A DNA stretch of 64,000 nucleotides from JAFGCL01 sp964423835 (GCA_964423835.1 CAYRGJ010000006.1:1-64000), one strand, 5' to 3'. Counted from the stretch's first letter, positions 25,660 through 34,454 are shown. Translations and numbers: made by a program. The notes: generated by a model not told the origin, from the letters alone.

Positions 25660-26424
25660 TCACCGGCCGGTGAACTTGGGCTTCCGCTTCTCCATGAAGG
25701 CCTTCCGGGCCTCGGCCACGTCGTCAGTGGCAAAGACGGCCGGCATTATCCCCAGCCCGAAGTCCCAGTCCTCGTGGCACCGGCGATTGAGTATTCGCTT
25801 GATGGCCGCCTGGGCAAACGGCGCGCTGTTCTTCAGCCTGTCGCACACCCGGGCCACCTCCTCCCGGAACTTGTCATGAGGAACCACCACATTGACCAGC
25901 CCAAAGCTGCGGGCTTCCTCGGCGGTTATGTCATTGGCCATAAGAGACAGGTACGAGATCCTGTGTTTCCCCATTACCTCCAGGCCCCGGGTCAGGGTCT
26001 CTATGGGGATGGCGCCGTGGTTGATCTCCCTGATGCTGAACCGGGCCCTGTCCGAGGCGATGACGATGTCGCCGGTCAGGGTTATTCCGGCGCCGAAGCC
26101 GAAGGCAATGCCGTTGACCGCCATGACCACCGGCTTGGGGATGTACTCGAAGTGGTTGAAGACCCTGGCCACCAGCTGCATGAAGTGCATGCCGGCGCTG
26201 ACCTTCTGGAAGTCAAAGCCGGAGACGTCGGCCCCGGCGGAGAAGACATCCTCCTGGCCCGTCAGGACCACCACCCGCATGTCGTCATCCTCCTCGATGT
26301 CAGTGAGCGCAGCCTCGAGGTCCCGGAACACCTGGTGGTTGGCCGCGTTCTTCTTCTGCATGCGGTCGAAGGTGATGGTGGCTACCCTGTCTTCCTTCTC
26401 CAGCTTAATGGTTTCGTATCCCAT
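25660..26424 (-). CDS. Enoyl-CoA hydratase/isomerase family protein
   Basis: A 254-residue crotonase-fold protein with the oxyanion-hole segments FSAGADVSGF and NGIAFGFGAGITL. The residues following the second segment do not show the Glu pair of classical hydratases clearly, so isomerase, hydrolase or ring-opening activity is also possible (EchA20 in steroid catabolism is a crotonase-fold ring hydrolase). GGGGGAG lies before the ATG. It lies between the CoA-transferase-like pair and the 3-hydroxyacyl-CoA dehydrogenase. Confidence 0.88.
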   Translation of the reverse strand: MGYETIKLEKEDRVATITFDRMQKKNAANHQVFRDLEAALTDIEEDDDMRVVVLTGQEDVFSAGADVSGFDFQKVSAGMHFMQLVARVFNHFEYIPKPVVMAVNGIAFGFGAGITLTGDIVIASDRARFSIREINHGAIPIETLTRGLEVMGKHRISYLSLMANDITAEEARSFGLVNVVVPHDKFREEVARVCDRLKNSAPFAQAAIKRILNRRCHEDWDFGLGIMPAVFATDDVAEARKAFMEKRKPKFTGR

Positions 26425-26545
26425 GGCCAGTCTCTCCCCCTATACTACCGAATCCGCGAGCACGCGCCTGGCGCGAGTACACCTGCCGCAACTCGCACGC
26501 TGTCTCCAGATGGCGCGCCATCGCCGGTACGCGGCGACGCGCGCA

Positions 26546-27412
26546 TCACCCCGCGCCCTGCAGGCCCAGGGCCTTGAGCTCCTTTTCCAGGATGCTCCTG
26601 AGGTAGGCCGGCCGGTCCTTTCCCGGCAGGAAATCGAAGGCCACCATGCCGTAGGGGTCGACCTTCTCCCTCAGGATCCTGATCTGCTCCTCCGTGGGCT
26701 TCTCCGTCTCCGGCACGTCCCCGGCCGCCTGCAGCTCGAAGCCGGTGTTACTCACCACGTCGCTCACCGAGACGCCGGGATGCACTGAGGCGATCCGGAA
26801 GGGCCGGTCTTCCTCCTCCTTGATCAGGACCGCCAGGTTGGTGATCAGCTTCAGTGGGCCCGGCCTCAGGCCGGCCTTAAGGCGCTCCTGGTTGCTGATC
26901 TTCCACCTGGTGCCCGTTATGAAGTCGACTTTGGCCACCAGGGTCCTCTTGTTATGGCTGGGGAAGTAGCCCAGCATCTTGCGATGCAGCTTCACCACCT
27001 CAGGCGCCCCCGCTCCCCCGGGCCCCCGCAGCATGGGCTTCTGGTAGTCTCCCACCACCGACAGGTTCATGTTTCCCTGCCCGTCGATCTGGATGCTGGA
27101 GATCGGCTCCACATCTACGCCCACCCCCAGGTACAGCGAGTGGATGCACTCCGTCATGTTCCAGCGGGCCAGCCCGCCCCTGGTGGCGGCCGCCTCATAC
27201 GTGCCAAAGGTGAGCTGGAACGGCCCGGCATCCACCGACGAGTAGGCCATGTACATGATGTTGGGGGCGTGGGTGACCTTGGCCAGAACGTAGCTGACAA
27301 AAGCCAGCGGGGTGAAAGAGCCCAGGATCAGGATGTCTCCATCCTCGATCTCGCGGGCCACGGTCACGCAAACCATCTCCGCCGGTGTGTAGTCGTCCGA
27401 GTAGCTGCTCAT
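26546..27412 (-). CDS. CoA-transferase-fold protein, subunit B (GctB/IpdB-like)
   Basis: A 288-residue class I CoA-transferase-fold subunit. It aligns from memory with the beta chain of glutaconate CoA-transferase over most of its length (EMVCVTVAREIEDGD, IDGQGNMNLSVVGDY, VVSNTGFEL). The segment that holds the catalytic Glu in true transferases (VESG) reads IMYMAYSSVD, without Glu. IpdB of the mycobacterial steroid pathway shows the same loss, and IpdAB hydrolyses a ring instead of moving CoA. The start overlaps the stop of subunit A (ATGA at 27409-27412), so the two are made together. Confidence 0.87.
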   Translation of the reverse strand: MSSYSDDYTPAEMVCVTVAREIEDGDILILGSFTPLAFVSYVLAKVTHAPNIMYMAYSSVDAGPFQLTFGTYEAAATRGGLARWNMTECIHSLYLGVGVDVEPISSIQIDGQGNMNLSVVGDYQKPMLRGPGGAGAPEVVKLHRKMLGYFPSHNKRTLVAKVDFITGTRWKISNQERLKAGLRPGPLKLITNLAVLIKEEEDRPFRIASVHPGVSVSDVVSNTGFELQAAGDVPETEKPTEEQIRILREKVDPYGMVAFDFLPGKDRPAYLRSILEKELKALGLQGAG

Positions 27413-28323
27413 AGTGACTTCACCTCCCGCGCCAGCTTCTTGAGCACGTTGGTCTGCCTCAGGCCGCCGATGGCCTCCAGGTACTCATCCTCCGACTTCA
27501 TCACGAACTGGTCCAGGTAGCTTCTGAAGGTCTCCGGTGTGGCCGCCATCTCCATGTACTTCATCATGTGCCAGGGGTCGCCGACATAGCTGGGGACCAG
27601 GGATGTCGGGTGGGCCCCGAAGGGCTGCTCGATGACCATGTCCACGTAGAAGCGAGGTATCTTGGTCTTGAAGGGGTTCTCCCTCAACACCGCCGTCGGC
27701 ACCACCTCCTCCACGGTCACGATGACCTTCTTTGCCGCCTTGGCCAGCTCCAGATCGGAGCCGGCCGTGCCCTCGATCTGGATGGTGCCGGCGGCATCGG
27801 CACGTTGGGCATGGATAATGGCCACGTCAGGCCTGATGGCGGGTATGGCCACCATCTCCTCTCCGGTGAACGGGCATTTGATCTGCTGGTAGAAATCGGG
27901 CCTTCGCTTCATCAGGTCGGACCCCGAGGGGCCACGATAGGGCAGGAAGGGCACTCCCCTGCCGGTGGCCTCGAATCCGATGATTATGGCCAGGCCGCTG
28001 ATCTCGTCCAGCTTCAGATTGCCCTTCTCCACGGCCCGCCGGAAGTTGGGCGGCAAGCCGTAGGCCTCCATGCTGACAAAGGAGAAGAGCAGCTGGTCGG
28101 CACAGCCGGCGCCCACCAGCATGTCGATGTCGACGCTGCCCAGGATGGTCATCACGTTCAGGTGCTTCAGGCCTGACCGGATGATCTGGCGCACCAGCGC
28201 CATGGGGTGGCTGGCCAGCCAGGCCCCCCCCACGGCGATGCTGTCGCCATCCTTTATGAGCTGGCCGATATCGGTCAGCCTGGCCACCTTGTTCTGGTTC
28301 AGAACCCTGTCTCTGGTACTCAT
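27409..28323 (-). CDS. CoA-transferase-fold protein, subunit A (GctA/IpdA-like)
   Basis: A 304-residue partner of the B subunit. Fold markers are IKDGDSIAVGGAWL (nucleotide/CoA loop), FLPYRGPSGSDL and ADAAGTIQIEGTAGSD. Glu107 in LKLDEISG lies near where IpdA carries its essential Glu105, judged from memory. With the missing Glu in subunit B, an IpdAB-like ring hydrolase is as likely as a CoA-transferase. The ATG at 28323 is preceded by GGGGGGTG. It is upstream of, and coupled to, subunit B. An inverted repeat lies 40 bp upstream. Confidence 0.87.
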   Translation of the reverse strand: MSTRDRVLNQNKVARLTDIGQLIKDGDSIAVGGAWLASHPMALVRQIIRSGLKHLNVMTILGSVDIDMLVGAGCADQLLFSFVSMEAYGLPPNFRRAVEKGNLKLDEISGLAIIIGFEATGRGVPFLPYRGPSGSDLMKRRPDFYQQIKCPFTGEEMVAIPAIRPDVAIIHAQRADAAGTIQIEGTAGSDLELAKAAKKVIVTVEEVVPTAVLRENPFKTKIPRFYVDMVIEQPFGAHPTSLVPSYVGDPWHMMKYMEMAATPETFRSYLDQFVMKSEDEYLEAIGGLRQTNVLKKLAREVKSL

Positions 28324-28363
28324 TGGCACCCCCCGCACTCAATAGTTGTAATCACCCCCGATT

Positions 28364-28383
28364 CAGTCGTTGCAACACGACTG
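28364..28383. promoter_or_regulatory. Inverted repeat upstream of the CoA-transferase-like pair
   Basis: CAGTCGT-TGCAAC-ACGACTG is a perfect 7-bp dyad with a 6-bp spacer, in the 130-bp gap between the thiolase stop and the subunit A start. It differs from the six-copy element. It may be the site of a second regulator or a processing hairpin. No convincing promoter was found beside it. Confidence 0.4.
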
Positions 28384-28453
28384 GCATCGGCAAAGCACTA
28401 TCACACCGAGAGCGACCACGTTGCCGGCTCAGCTTTGTGGCTTGGTCGTCCGC

Positions 28454-29659
28454 CTAGCGTCCGACTATGTTGATGCTGACCACGTTCCTGACGGGTACCC
28501 CACCCAGATTATGCGTCAGCCCGAACTTTGGATCCTTGATCTGCCTGGCGCCGGCCTTGCCCTGGAGCTGCTTGTACATCTCGTACATCATGCGCAGCCC
28601 GGAGGCCCCTATGGGATGGCCGAAGCACTTCAGGCCGCCGTCTGGCTGGCACGGGATCTTCCCGCCCAGCTCGAAGAAGCCGGCGTCAATGTCTTCCTTG
28701 GCCTTGCCCCGCGGCGAGATGCCCAGGTCCTCGTAGGTGACCATCTCCGTGATGGAGAAGCAGTCATGGACCTCCATCATGCTGATCTCCTCGCGCGGGT
28801 TCTTGATGCCCGCCTCCTGGTAGGCCTTGGGGGCCGCTCGGCAGGTGGACTCCACGTGTATGAGGTCGTACTTGGTATAGGACAGCTCCTCGCCGGTGCT
28901 GGCGGCGATCTGACAGGATTTGATGAATACCGGGTCACTCCGGAACTTCTTGGCCAGGTCCGCCCGGCAGACGATGGCCGCGGCAGAGCCGTCGCTGACA
29001 CCGCAGCAGTCGAACAGGCCCAGGGGCCAGGCGATTATGGGGGCCGACATGACCTGCTCTACGGTAACCTCGCGGCGCAGGTGGGCCTTCTCATGCATGG
29101 CGCCATTGTGGTGGCTTTTCACCGATATCTTGGCCAGCGCCTTCTTGCCCTCCTCCGGGCTCAGCCCATAGTGCGAGAAGTACCGGGTGGCCATCATGGC
29201 GAACATCCCGGGCGTGGTGTTGTTGGCCAGGACTACCCTCAGCTTGGTGCCCACTGCTATCACGTGTGAGAACTCGGGCAGCCCACCGTAGCCGGTGTCC
29301 TTCAGCTTCTCCACACCCAGCGCCAGAGCGATATCGCAAGCTCCCGAGGCTACGGCGTAGGTAGCTGCCCGCAACGCCTCCGAGCCGCTGGCGCACATGT
29401 TCTCCACCTTGGTGCAAGCTATGTACGGTAGCTTCAGGGCGGTGGACAGGGGGATGGCGCTGTGGCCGGTGCTCACCTCCGTCATCTCGGGCCCGCCCTG
29501 CCAGGCCGCCTGAATGTCCTTCTTTTCAATGCCGGCATCCTGAATGGCCTCGGTGAAGGCCTCCACCATGAGGTCCTCAGGGCTCTTGTCCCACAGCTCA
29601 CCAAACCTGGTGCAGCCCATGCCGATTATGGCTACCTTGTCTCTTATGCCTTCCGCCAT
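28454..29659 (-). CDS. Thiolase (acetyl-CoA acyltransferase)
   Basis: A 401-residue SCP-x-type thiolase. Unlike the pair at 18572-20876 it keeps the nucleophile, Cys89 in VENMCASGSEALR, and the GHPIGASG block (LKCFGHPIGASG). It should therefore cleave a 3-ketoacyl-CoA to acetyl-CoA (or propionyl-CoA) and a shortened acyl-CoA. GGAGG lies before the ATG. It sits between an SDR and the IpdAB-like pair. FadA6 of steroid catabolism has a comparable context, but this is inference. Confidence 0.92.
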   Translation of the reverse strand: MAEGIRDKVAIIGMGCTRFGELWDKSPEDLMVEAFTEAIQDAGIEKKDIQAAWQGGPEMTEVSTGHSAIPLSTALKLPYIACTKVENMCASGSEALRAATYAVASGACDIALALGVEKLKDTGYGGLPEFSHVIAVGTKLRVVLANNTTPGMFAMMATRYFSHYGLSPEEGKKALAKISVKSHHNGAMHEKAHLRREVTVEQVMSAPIIAWPLGLFDCCGVSDGSAAAIVCRADLAKKFRSDPVFIKSCQIAASTGEELSYTKYDLIHVESTCRAAPKAYQEAGIKNPREEISMMEVHDCFSITEMVTYEDLGISPRGKAKEDIDAGFFELGGKIPCQPDGGLKCFGHPIGASGLRMMYEMYKQLQGKAGARQIKDPKFGLTHNLGGVPVRNVVSINIVGR

Positions 29660-29728
29660 TTTGCCTCCATCTACTTGTCGCTCACTATTTCTCTCAGTAC
29701 GGCACAGTTTGTGCCTACAGAAAGCTCC

Positions 29729-30547
29729 TCAGGATATGGTCAGCCCCTGATCCAGGTATATGTTCTGACCGGTCATGTTGTTGGCCGCATCCGAGGCCAG
29801 ATAGACCGCCAGAAGGCCGATGTCCCTGGCCTCGCCCACCCTCCTCAAGGGCAGGCTCTTGATGGCCGCCTGCAGCAGATTGGGGTCCTGGAAGAACCCC
29901 TCCGACTGGTCCGTGCGAATGAGCCCGGGCCCGATGGCATTGACATTGATATTGTAGCGGGCCCATTCCAGGGCCAGGGTCCTGGTGAGCATGGCCACGG
30001 CCGCCTTGCTGGCGGCGTATGGCCCCCGGTGGGCCGCCACCTTGTCCGCATAGCCGGAGGTTATGTTTATGATCTTCCCCTGCTTCCGCTGCATCATGTG
30101 GGCCCCGACGATTCGGGTGCAGAGGAAGAGGGCCGTCAGGTTGACGTCCACCACCCGCCGCCACTCGTCCTCGCTGATGGGCGTGTTCAGGTCGGTGGTC
30201 TTGTCCGCGCCCAGGACCCTCTGCGCCGCGTCGGGCAGAAAGGGCTTGACCAGCACGATGCCCGCGTTGTTGACCAGGATATCGATCTTGCCCAGCTCCC
30301 GGATGGCTGCTTCCGCCATCCGGCTGAGGTCCTCGGCCCTGGTGATGTCCGTCGGGATGGGCACCCCTTTTCTTCCCAGGGCACGCACCTCCCGGGCCAC
30401 CTCCTCCAGCTCCAGGGCGCTTCGGGCCGCCACCGCCACGTCTGCGCCGGCCTCGGCCAGGGTCAGGGCGATCACTCTGCCGATGCCCCGGCCTCCCCCG
30501 GTCACAATGGCCGACCTGCCGTCCAGGCTGAACTCCTTCAGTGCCAT
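29729..30547 (-). CDS. Short-chain dehydrogenase/reductase
   Basis: A 272-residue classical SDR with TGGGRGIGRV, NNAG, the catalytic Ser in INITSGYADKV and YAASKAA (YxxxK). The end reads NMTGQNIYLDQGLTIS. It probably interconverts a hydroxy- and keto-acyl-CoA with NAD(P). GGAGGAAC precedes the ATG at 30547; nine further upstream codons are unsupported. It begins 2 bp after the stop of the small membrane-protein gene, so the two are likely coupled. Confidence 0.92.
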   Translation of the reverse strand: MALKEFSLDGRSAIVTGGGRGIGRVIALTLAEAGADVAVAARSALELEEVAREVRALGRKGVPIPTDITRAEDLSRMAEAAIRELGKIDILVNNAGIVLVKPFLPDAAQRVLGADKTTDLNTPISEDEWRRVVDVNLTALFLCTRIVGAHMMQRKQGKIINITSGYADKVAAHRGPYAASKAAVAMLTRTLALEWARYNINVNAIGPGLIRTDQSEGFFQDPNLLQAAIKSLPLRRVGEARDIGLLAVYLASDAANNMTGQNIYLDQGLTIS

Positions 30548-30549
30548 GG

Positions 30550-30810
30550 TCAGTTCCTCCCCCCTCTGAAGCACCGGCGAAAGACCTCGCGCAACGAGAA
30601 GTAGGGCAGGAGCAGGATGTAGGAGACTACGCCCCAGGAGAAGGCTATCTTCAAGCCCCGGAGCAGCTCCGGCGACGTGAGGACCATGTCCATGCGCATC
30701 ACGCCCAAAGCCTTGCCATCGATGATCAGCCTGTTGTCCTGTCGCTTGACAGCGAAGAACTCGGCGATGACCTCTCCGTCCTGATCCAGCACCTTCACCC
30801 CGTTTTCCAT
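30550..30810 (-). CDS. Small single-pass membrane protein of unknown function
   Basis: An 86-residue protein. Residues 1-55 are soluble, with short beta-like stretches (VKVLDQDGEVIAEFFAVK, LIIDGKALG). Residues about 57-72 (IAFSWGVVSYILLLP) form a single membrane segment, followed by a basic tail (LREVFRRCFRGGRN), which suggests a C-terminal anchor with the N-terminus outside or a tail-anchored form. GAGGCAG precedes the ATG. I do not recognise the family. Its place between the FAD oxidoreductase and the SDR suggests a role in anchoring or assisting one of them. Confidence 0.6.
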   Translation of the reverse strand: MENGVKVLDQDGEVIAEFFAVKRQDNRLIIDGKALGVMRMDMVLTSPELLRGLKIAFSWGVVSYILLLPYFSLREVFRRCFRGGRN

Positions 30811-30855
30811 CGCGGCTGCCTCAGCGGACCATCTTTATCCGCACCATGCCCGCGG

Positions 30856-32430
30856 CTACTTCCCTATCACCTTCTTGAAATCAAGGCCGAGGTCCTCCAT
30901 GATGACCTGGGCCGCGGCCCGGCCGCCGCCGGAGACCCCGCCGCCGGGATGGGTGCTGGCCCCGCACATGTACAGCTTCTTGACCGGCGTCTTGTATTGG
31001 CCCCATCCCGGGAGGGGCCGGTTGGTGAGGAACTGCGAAAGATAGACGCCAATGTGCATCACATCTCCCTCGATCATGGCCGGGTTGTACCTCTCCAGGT
31101 CCAGCGGGCTCATTATGTGCCGGCCCAGGATGTTGTCCGGCCCCATGTTGGTGGTCCGCTGCCTCACCGCGTCCATGATGCCATCGGCCACCTCGTCCTT
31201 GATGGCATCCCACCGCTGGGCGCCGCCCGGCTTCAGGTTATAGGGCTCGTAGTGATAGAGATAGAGCGTGTGCTGGCCGGCCGGGGCCCGGGTCGGATCG
31301 CACAGTGTGGCGGTGATCAACAGCGGCATGGTGGTGTTCGGCACCCCGTACTTGTACTGATCGAACAGCTGCAGGAACTCATCCATGGTGGCCGGAGTGG
31401 CCTCTACCATGACTGCCTTGTTGACGTCTCCCCCCGCCTTGAACCTGGGGGCCTCCTTCAGAGCCACCGACTGATTGATGGCCGAGAATGGGCTGTGCTT
31501 GATGCGCCTGACTCTGTCCTGAAAGCCCTCCGGGAGCTCGGCCGGCTTCAGGAAATCCAGGAACAGCTGCTTGACATTCACGGCGCTGACGACGGCCTTC
31601 TTCGCCGCTAATTCCTCGCCATTGCGCAGCACCACCCCTTTGACCTCGCCGCCGGCGACTTTGAGGCCGGCCACCGGGCTCGAGAGCTTGATGGTGCCCC
31701 CGCTGTCCCTGATGCAGGCGGCCAGTTTCTCGGTCAGGGCACCGGATCCGCCCTCCGGCCAGGCAATCCCCCAGGCGTGGAAATGGGGCAGGCCGAACAT
31801 GTAGTAGCCGGTCCCTATCTCCTGGGGGGCAAACATGACCTCGGAGGCCCACCTGTTCAGGGCTATCCGCATCTGCTCGCTCTCAAACCACTCCTTGGCC
31901 AGGTCCGTGGTGCTGGACAGTATTACTCGCAGGTACTCGCGCCCCATGTCGCTCTGGTCCATCAGGGACACCAGCCGGCCAAAGGGCGCCGCCGCCGAGA
32001 AGGTAGCCACTCCCCCCGCCTTAAGGAGCTGACCGGCTCCGGCCACGAACTTGCGGTACATCTCGGCGTCTTTCCGGGAGAACTGGGCAATGGACTGGCA
32101 GGTCTGGTCCAGGTCTCGATAGAAGACCAGCGCGCTGTCATCCGGGAACACGATGGCCAACTGGACGTCCGGGGCGATGTACTTGAGCCCGTACTTGGAG
32201 CGCAGGCCCAGCTCGTCCCGGTGCAACATGGGATTGGCCTGCATGGTCATGTGAACGGTGGCCCCCGGGTCGTGTATGAATCCAGGCAAGGTCAACTGGC
32301 GGCTGGCGGCGGCGCCGCCAACCATGTCGGAGGACTCCACCACGCAGACGTCCACCCCGGCGCGGGCCAGGTAGGCCGCCACAATGAGGCCGTTGTGGCC
32401 CGCGCCTACTATGATTACATCGTGTGCCAT
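30856..32430 (-). CDS. FAD-dependent oxidoreductase, phytoene-dehydrogenase-like
   Basis: A 524-residue CrtI/carotenoid-dehydrogenase-like flavoprotein. The N-terminal dinucleotide fold is DVIIVGAGHNGLIVAAYLAR with the Glu of VVESSDMVGGAAAS, and the C-terminal FAD motif is YMCGASTHPGGGVSGGGRAAA. Such proteins desaturate, isomerise or saturate hydrophobic isoprenoid-like chains and rings. The ATG at 32430 is preceded by AAAGGGGGG; a GTG at 32436 is possible. In this operon it may dehydrogenate a terpenoid- or steroid-like intermediate, but the substrate is not known. Confidence 0.88.
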   Translation of the reverse strand: MAHDVIIVGAGHNGLIVAAYLARAGVDVCVVESSDMVGGAAASRQLTLPGFIHDPGATVHMTMQANPMLHRDELGLRSKYGLKYIAPDVQLAIVFPDDSALVFYRDLDQTCQSIAQFSRKDAEMYRKFVAGAGQLLKAGGVATFSAAAPFGRLVSLMDQSDMGREYLRVILSSTTDLAKEWFESEQMRIALNRWASEVMFAPQEIGTGYYMFGLPHFHAWGIAWPEGGSGALTEKLAACIRDSGGTIKLSSPVAGLKVAGGEVKGVVLRNGEELAAKKAVVSAVNVKQLFLDFLKPAELPEGFQDRVRRIKHSPFSAINQSVALKEAPRFKAGGDVNKAVMVEATPATMDEFLQLFDQYKYGVPNTTMPLLITATLCDPTRAPAGQHTLYLYHYEPYNLKPGGAQRWDAIKDEVADGIMDAVRQRTTNMGPDNILGRHIMSPLDLERYNPAMIEGDVMHIGVYLSQFLTNRPLPGWGQYKTPVKKLYMCGASTHPGGGVSGGGRAAAQVIMEDLGLDFKKVIGK

Positions 32431-32464
32431 AGCCACCCCCCTTTCGGCAGGCCCCGGCCGGGGC

Positions 32465-32986
32465 CTAGGTCTTCTCCTCCGTTTCCATTAACTCGTAGTA
32501 CGAATAGCAGCCATCGGCGCCGTTCACCAGGTACCTGTCGCCCGTCAGCTTGATCCGGGGATTGGCCGCCCGGGCCGCGCCTTCCTCGATGGCCCGGGAC
32601 ACAACGGGACAGGCCTTCGGGCATTCCCGGCCAATCACGTCGGCCACGTTGCACTCCCGGACGTGGTACAGGTACCTGTTCGGCCCCATCTTCTCGATCA
32701 GAGGCTTCTGCTTCATGGTGAAGAGGACCTCGTCGCCGGCCTCCAGCACCCTGTGCAGCGTGTCCTCCAGGCTGGTCTCGCCCGGCACCAGCCCGGCCTT
32801 CCTGACCGGGACCTTCCAGAAGTCCCAGTCCCTCAGCCCCTCGTATATGACCTGCAGGCCCTCGTCGCCATACCGGTCGCCGACGACCTTCACCATCCTG
32901 GCTATGATGCGCCACATCAGCCGCTGCGTGGCATTGAGCCTGGCGGCGCACTCGGGCGATACGGCGTCTCCGGCTTTGTCCGTCAT
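32465..32986 (-). CDS. Cys-containing protein of unknown function
   Basis: A 173-residue soluble protein. The first half is helical (LNATQRLMWRIIARMVK), and the second half contains HVRECNVADVIGRECPKACP, with three Cys in 15 residues, and ends near GADGCYSYYEL. The general shape (helical N-terminus, then a Cys-centred C-terminal ligand-binding half) resembles L-2-amino-thiazoline-4-carboxylate hydrolase-like and related proteins, but I cannot confirm this. The ATG at 32986 lies 31 bp after the stop of the HMG-CoA-synthase-like gene; upstream codons in this frame would overlap that gene. Function unknown. Confidence 0.65.
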   Translation of the reverse strand: MTDKAGDAVSPECAARLNATQRLMWRIIARMVKVVGDRYGDEGLQVIYEGLRDWDFWKVPVRKAGLVPGETSLEDTLHRVLEAGDEVLFTMKQKPLIEKMGPNRYLYHVRECNVADVIGRECPKACPVVSRAIEEGAARAANPRIKLTGDRYLVNGADGCYSYYELMETEEKT

Positions 32987-33017
32987 CCTGCACCTGCTCT
33001 CCCGGCTTCCGCCATCG

Positions 33018-34454
33018 TTACAGCGCGGGCCTGACCTTCCAGAAGTAGCCCAGGATGCCATGGGCCTTGTCGGCGTACCGCCTCCTGAAGGTCATCTCCA
33101 CGGGCATGTCTATCTTGAGCGACTCGGGCTCGGCGTCGGTGATGTCCAGCAGAAACCGGCCGCCGCCATCCCAGTCAATCACCCCGTACATCTCCGGGGG
33201 GCTGACGCTGAAAGCCAGACTGTCGCTGGTGTAGCTGAACAGGCGGGCCTTCTTGTCGGCAAAACGGTACTCCTCCATCTGGTCGACCGCTCCGCACTCG
33301 GGGTTGACGCAGATCCGCTGCGCCGGGTACTGGGGCGTGCCGCATTTCCGGCATTTCGACCCGTAGAGCGCCATGATCTCCTTCCGGTCTCTCCACAGCA
33401 GCGTGACCAGCGTGGGGCCGGTCTCTCCCCGGATCCCCTGCTCTGTGGGCAGCACGTCCCGAAGGGCCAGGTACCTCTCGTAGCTGGCCAGGTCCTTCTT
33501 CAGGGCCAGGTGCTTCTTCATTCCCCGCCTGTCTCCGGCGCCGGCGATGTCCTTGGTCACCTCGAAGAACACGGCGTCGCTGCCGTTGCCGTAGCTGGCT
33601 ACCAGTATCCTGTCTCCGGGCTTGGCCTCCTGCAGGGCGGCCACCAGCATCATCAGGGGGTGGGCCGCTCCGGAATCGCCGACGGTGGTCAGCTGCTCAG
33701 GCTGGATCTGCTCCGGCTTGAAACCGCACGACTTGCCTATGGCGGCGTGCTCCCGGACGTAAAGGCAGGGATAGATGACTTTGGCGAAGTCCTTGGGGCT
33801 CAGCCCGTATTTCTTCATCAGGCCGGAGATGGCCTGCGCGATGAACTTGGTGTACCCCTCGTCGCGGATCCACCGGTCTTCAGCCGTATGAACGAACCGG
33901 TCATCCTCGGCTCTCCACCGGTCGGTGAAGTCGCGGGTCACGGAGTAAGAGCCCCCCAGGGAGGCGATCACCTTGCTGTCACCGATCACGAAGGCGGCCG
34001 CTCCATCCCCGTAGTTCCCTTCCTCGAAGCTACCCGGCTTGGCCACCCGGCAGTCGGAGGCGCAGACCAGCACCTGCTTCGCCGAAGCTCCATTCACCGC
34101 ATCGCAGCCCGCGATGAGAGCGGCGGTGCCCGCCTTGGACGAGTCGGTGAAATCGGCGGTCCTGATATCGCCGTTGAGGTCCAGCGCGGCCGCGACGATG
34201 CCGGCGTCCTGCCTCTCCCTGTAGGGAGCGGTGGTAGTCGCCAGGTACAGGGCCTCCAGCGCCTCCCTGCCGACTCCCGTCAGGGCATCGAATCCCGCGG
34301 CCACCGCCATGGTGACGCTATCTTCATCGTAGTTGGCCACAGCCTTTTCGCCCGCGACCCCGGTCCCGCTGAACCAGCCCATAGCTGCAGTTACCGTCTT
34401 GCGGCTGAGACGGTACCGAGGCACATACGCCCCGTAAGAAACGATACCTACCAT
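33018..34454 (-). CDS. HMG-CoA-synthase-like protein fused to a DUF35 domain
   Basis: A 478-residue protein. Residues 1-345 have the HMG-CoA synthase/KAS fold, and residues 360-478 form a zinc ribbon (C368, C371, C382, C387) plus DUF35 OB fold. In archaeal HMG-CoA synthases the nucleophile lies in ACKAGTAA; here the same place reads DSSKAGTAA, with Ser106. The FHxPxGK histidine is also replaced (VIYPCLYV, Pro229). It should therefore not form the usual acetyl-enzyme. It may act as the acyl-CoA-binding partner of a thiolase-like enzyme, or carry out a different C-C reaction. AGGAGG precedes the ATG. It lies between CaiB-type transferase and Cys-protein genes. Confidence 0.87.
   Translation of the reverse strand: MVGIVSYGAYVPRYRLSRKTVTAAMGWFSGTGVAGEKAVANYDEDSVTMAVAAGFDALTGVGREALEALYLATTTAPYRERQDAGIVAAALDLNGDIRTADFTDSSKAGTAALIAGCDAVNGASAKQVLVCASDCRVAKPGSFEEGNYGDGAAAFVIGDSKVIASLGGSYSVTRDFTDRWRAEDDRFVHTAEDRWIRDEGYTKFIAQAISGLMKKYGLSPKDFAKVIYPCLYVREHAAIGKSCGFKPEQIQPEQLTTVGDSGAAHPLMMLVAALQEAKPGDRILVASYGNGSDAVFFEVTKDIAGAGDRRGMKKHLALKKDLASYERYLALRDVLPTEQGIRGETGPTLVTLLWRDRKEIMALYGSKCRKCGTPQYPAQRICVNPECGAVDQMEEYRFADKKARLFSYTSDSLAFSVSPPEMYGVIDWDGGGRFLLDITDAEPESLKIDMPVEMTFRRRYADKAHGILGYFWKVRPAL

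Noticed and set aside
33018..34454. Calling the protein a standard HMG-CoA synthase of the mevalonate pathway.
   Set aside because: The nucleophilic Cys and the His are not in place and no other mevalonate gene is nearby.
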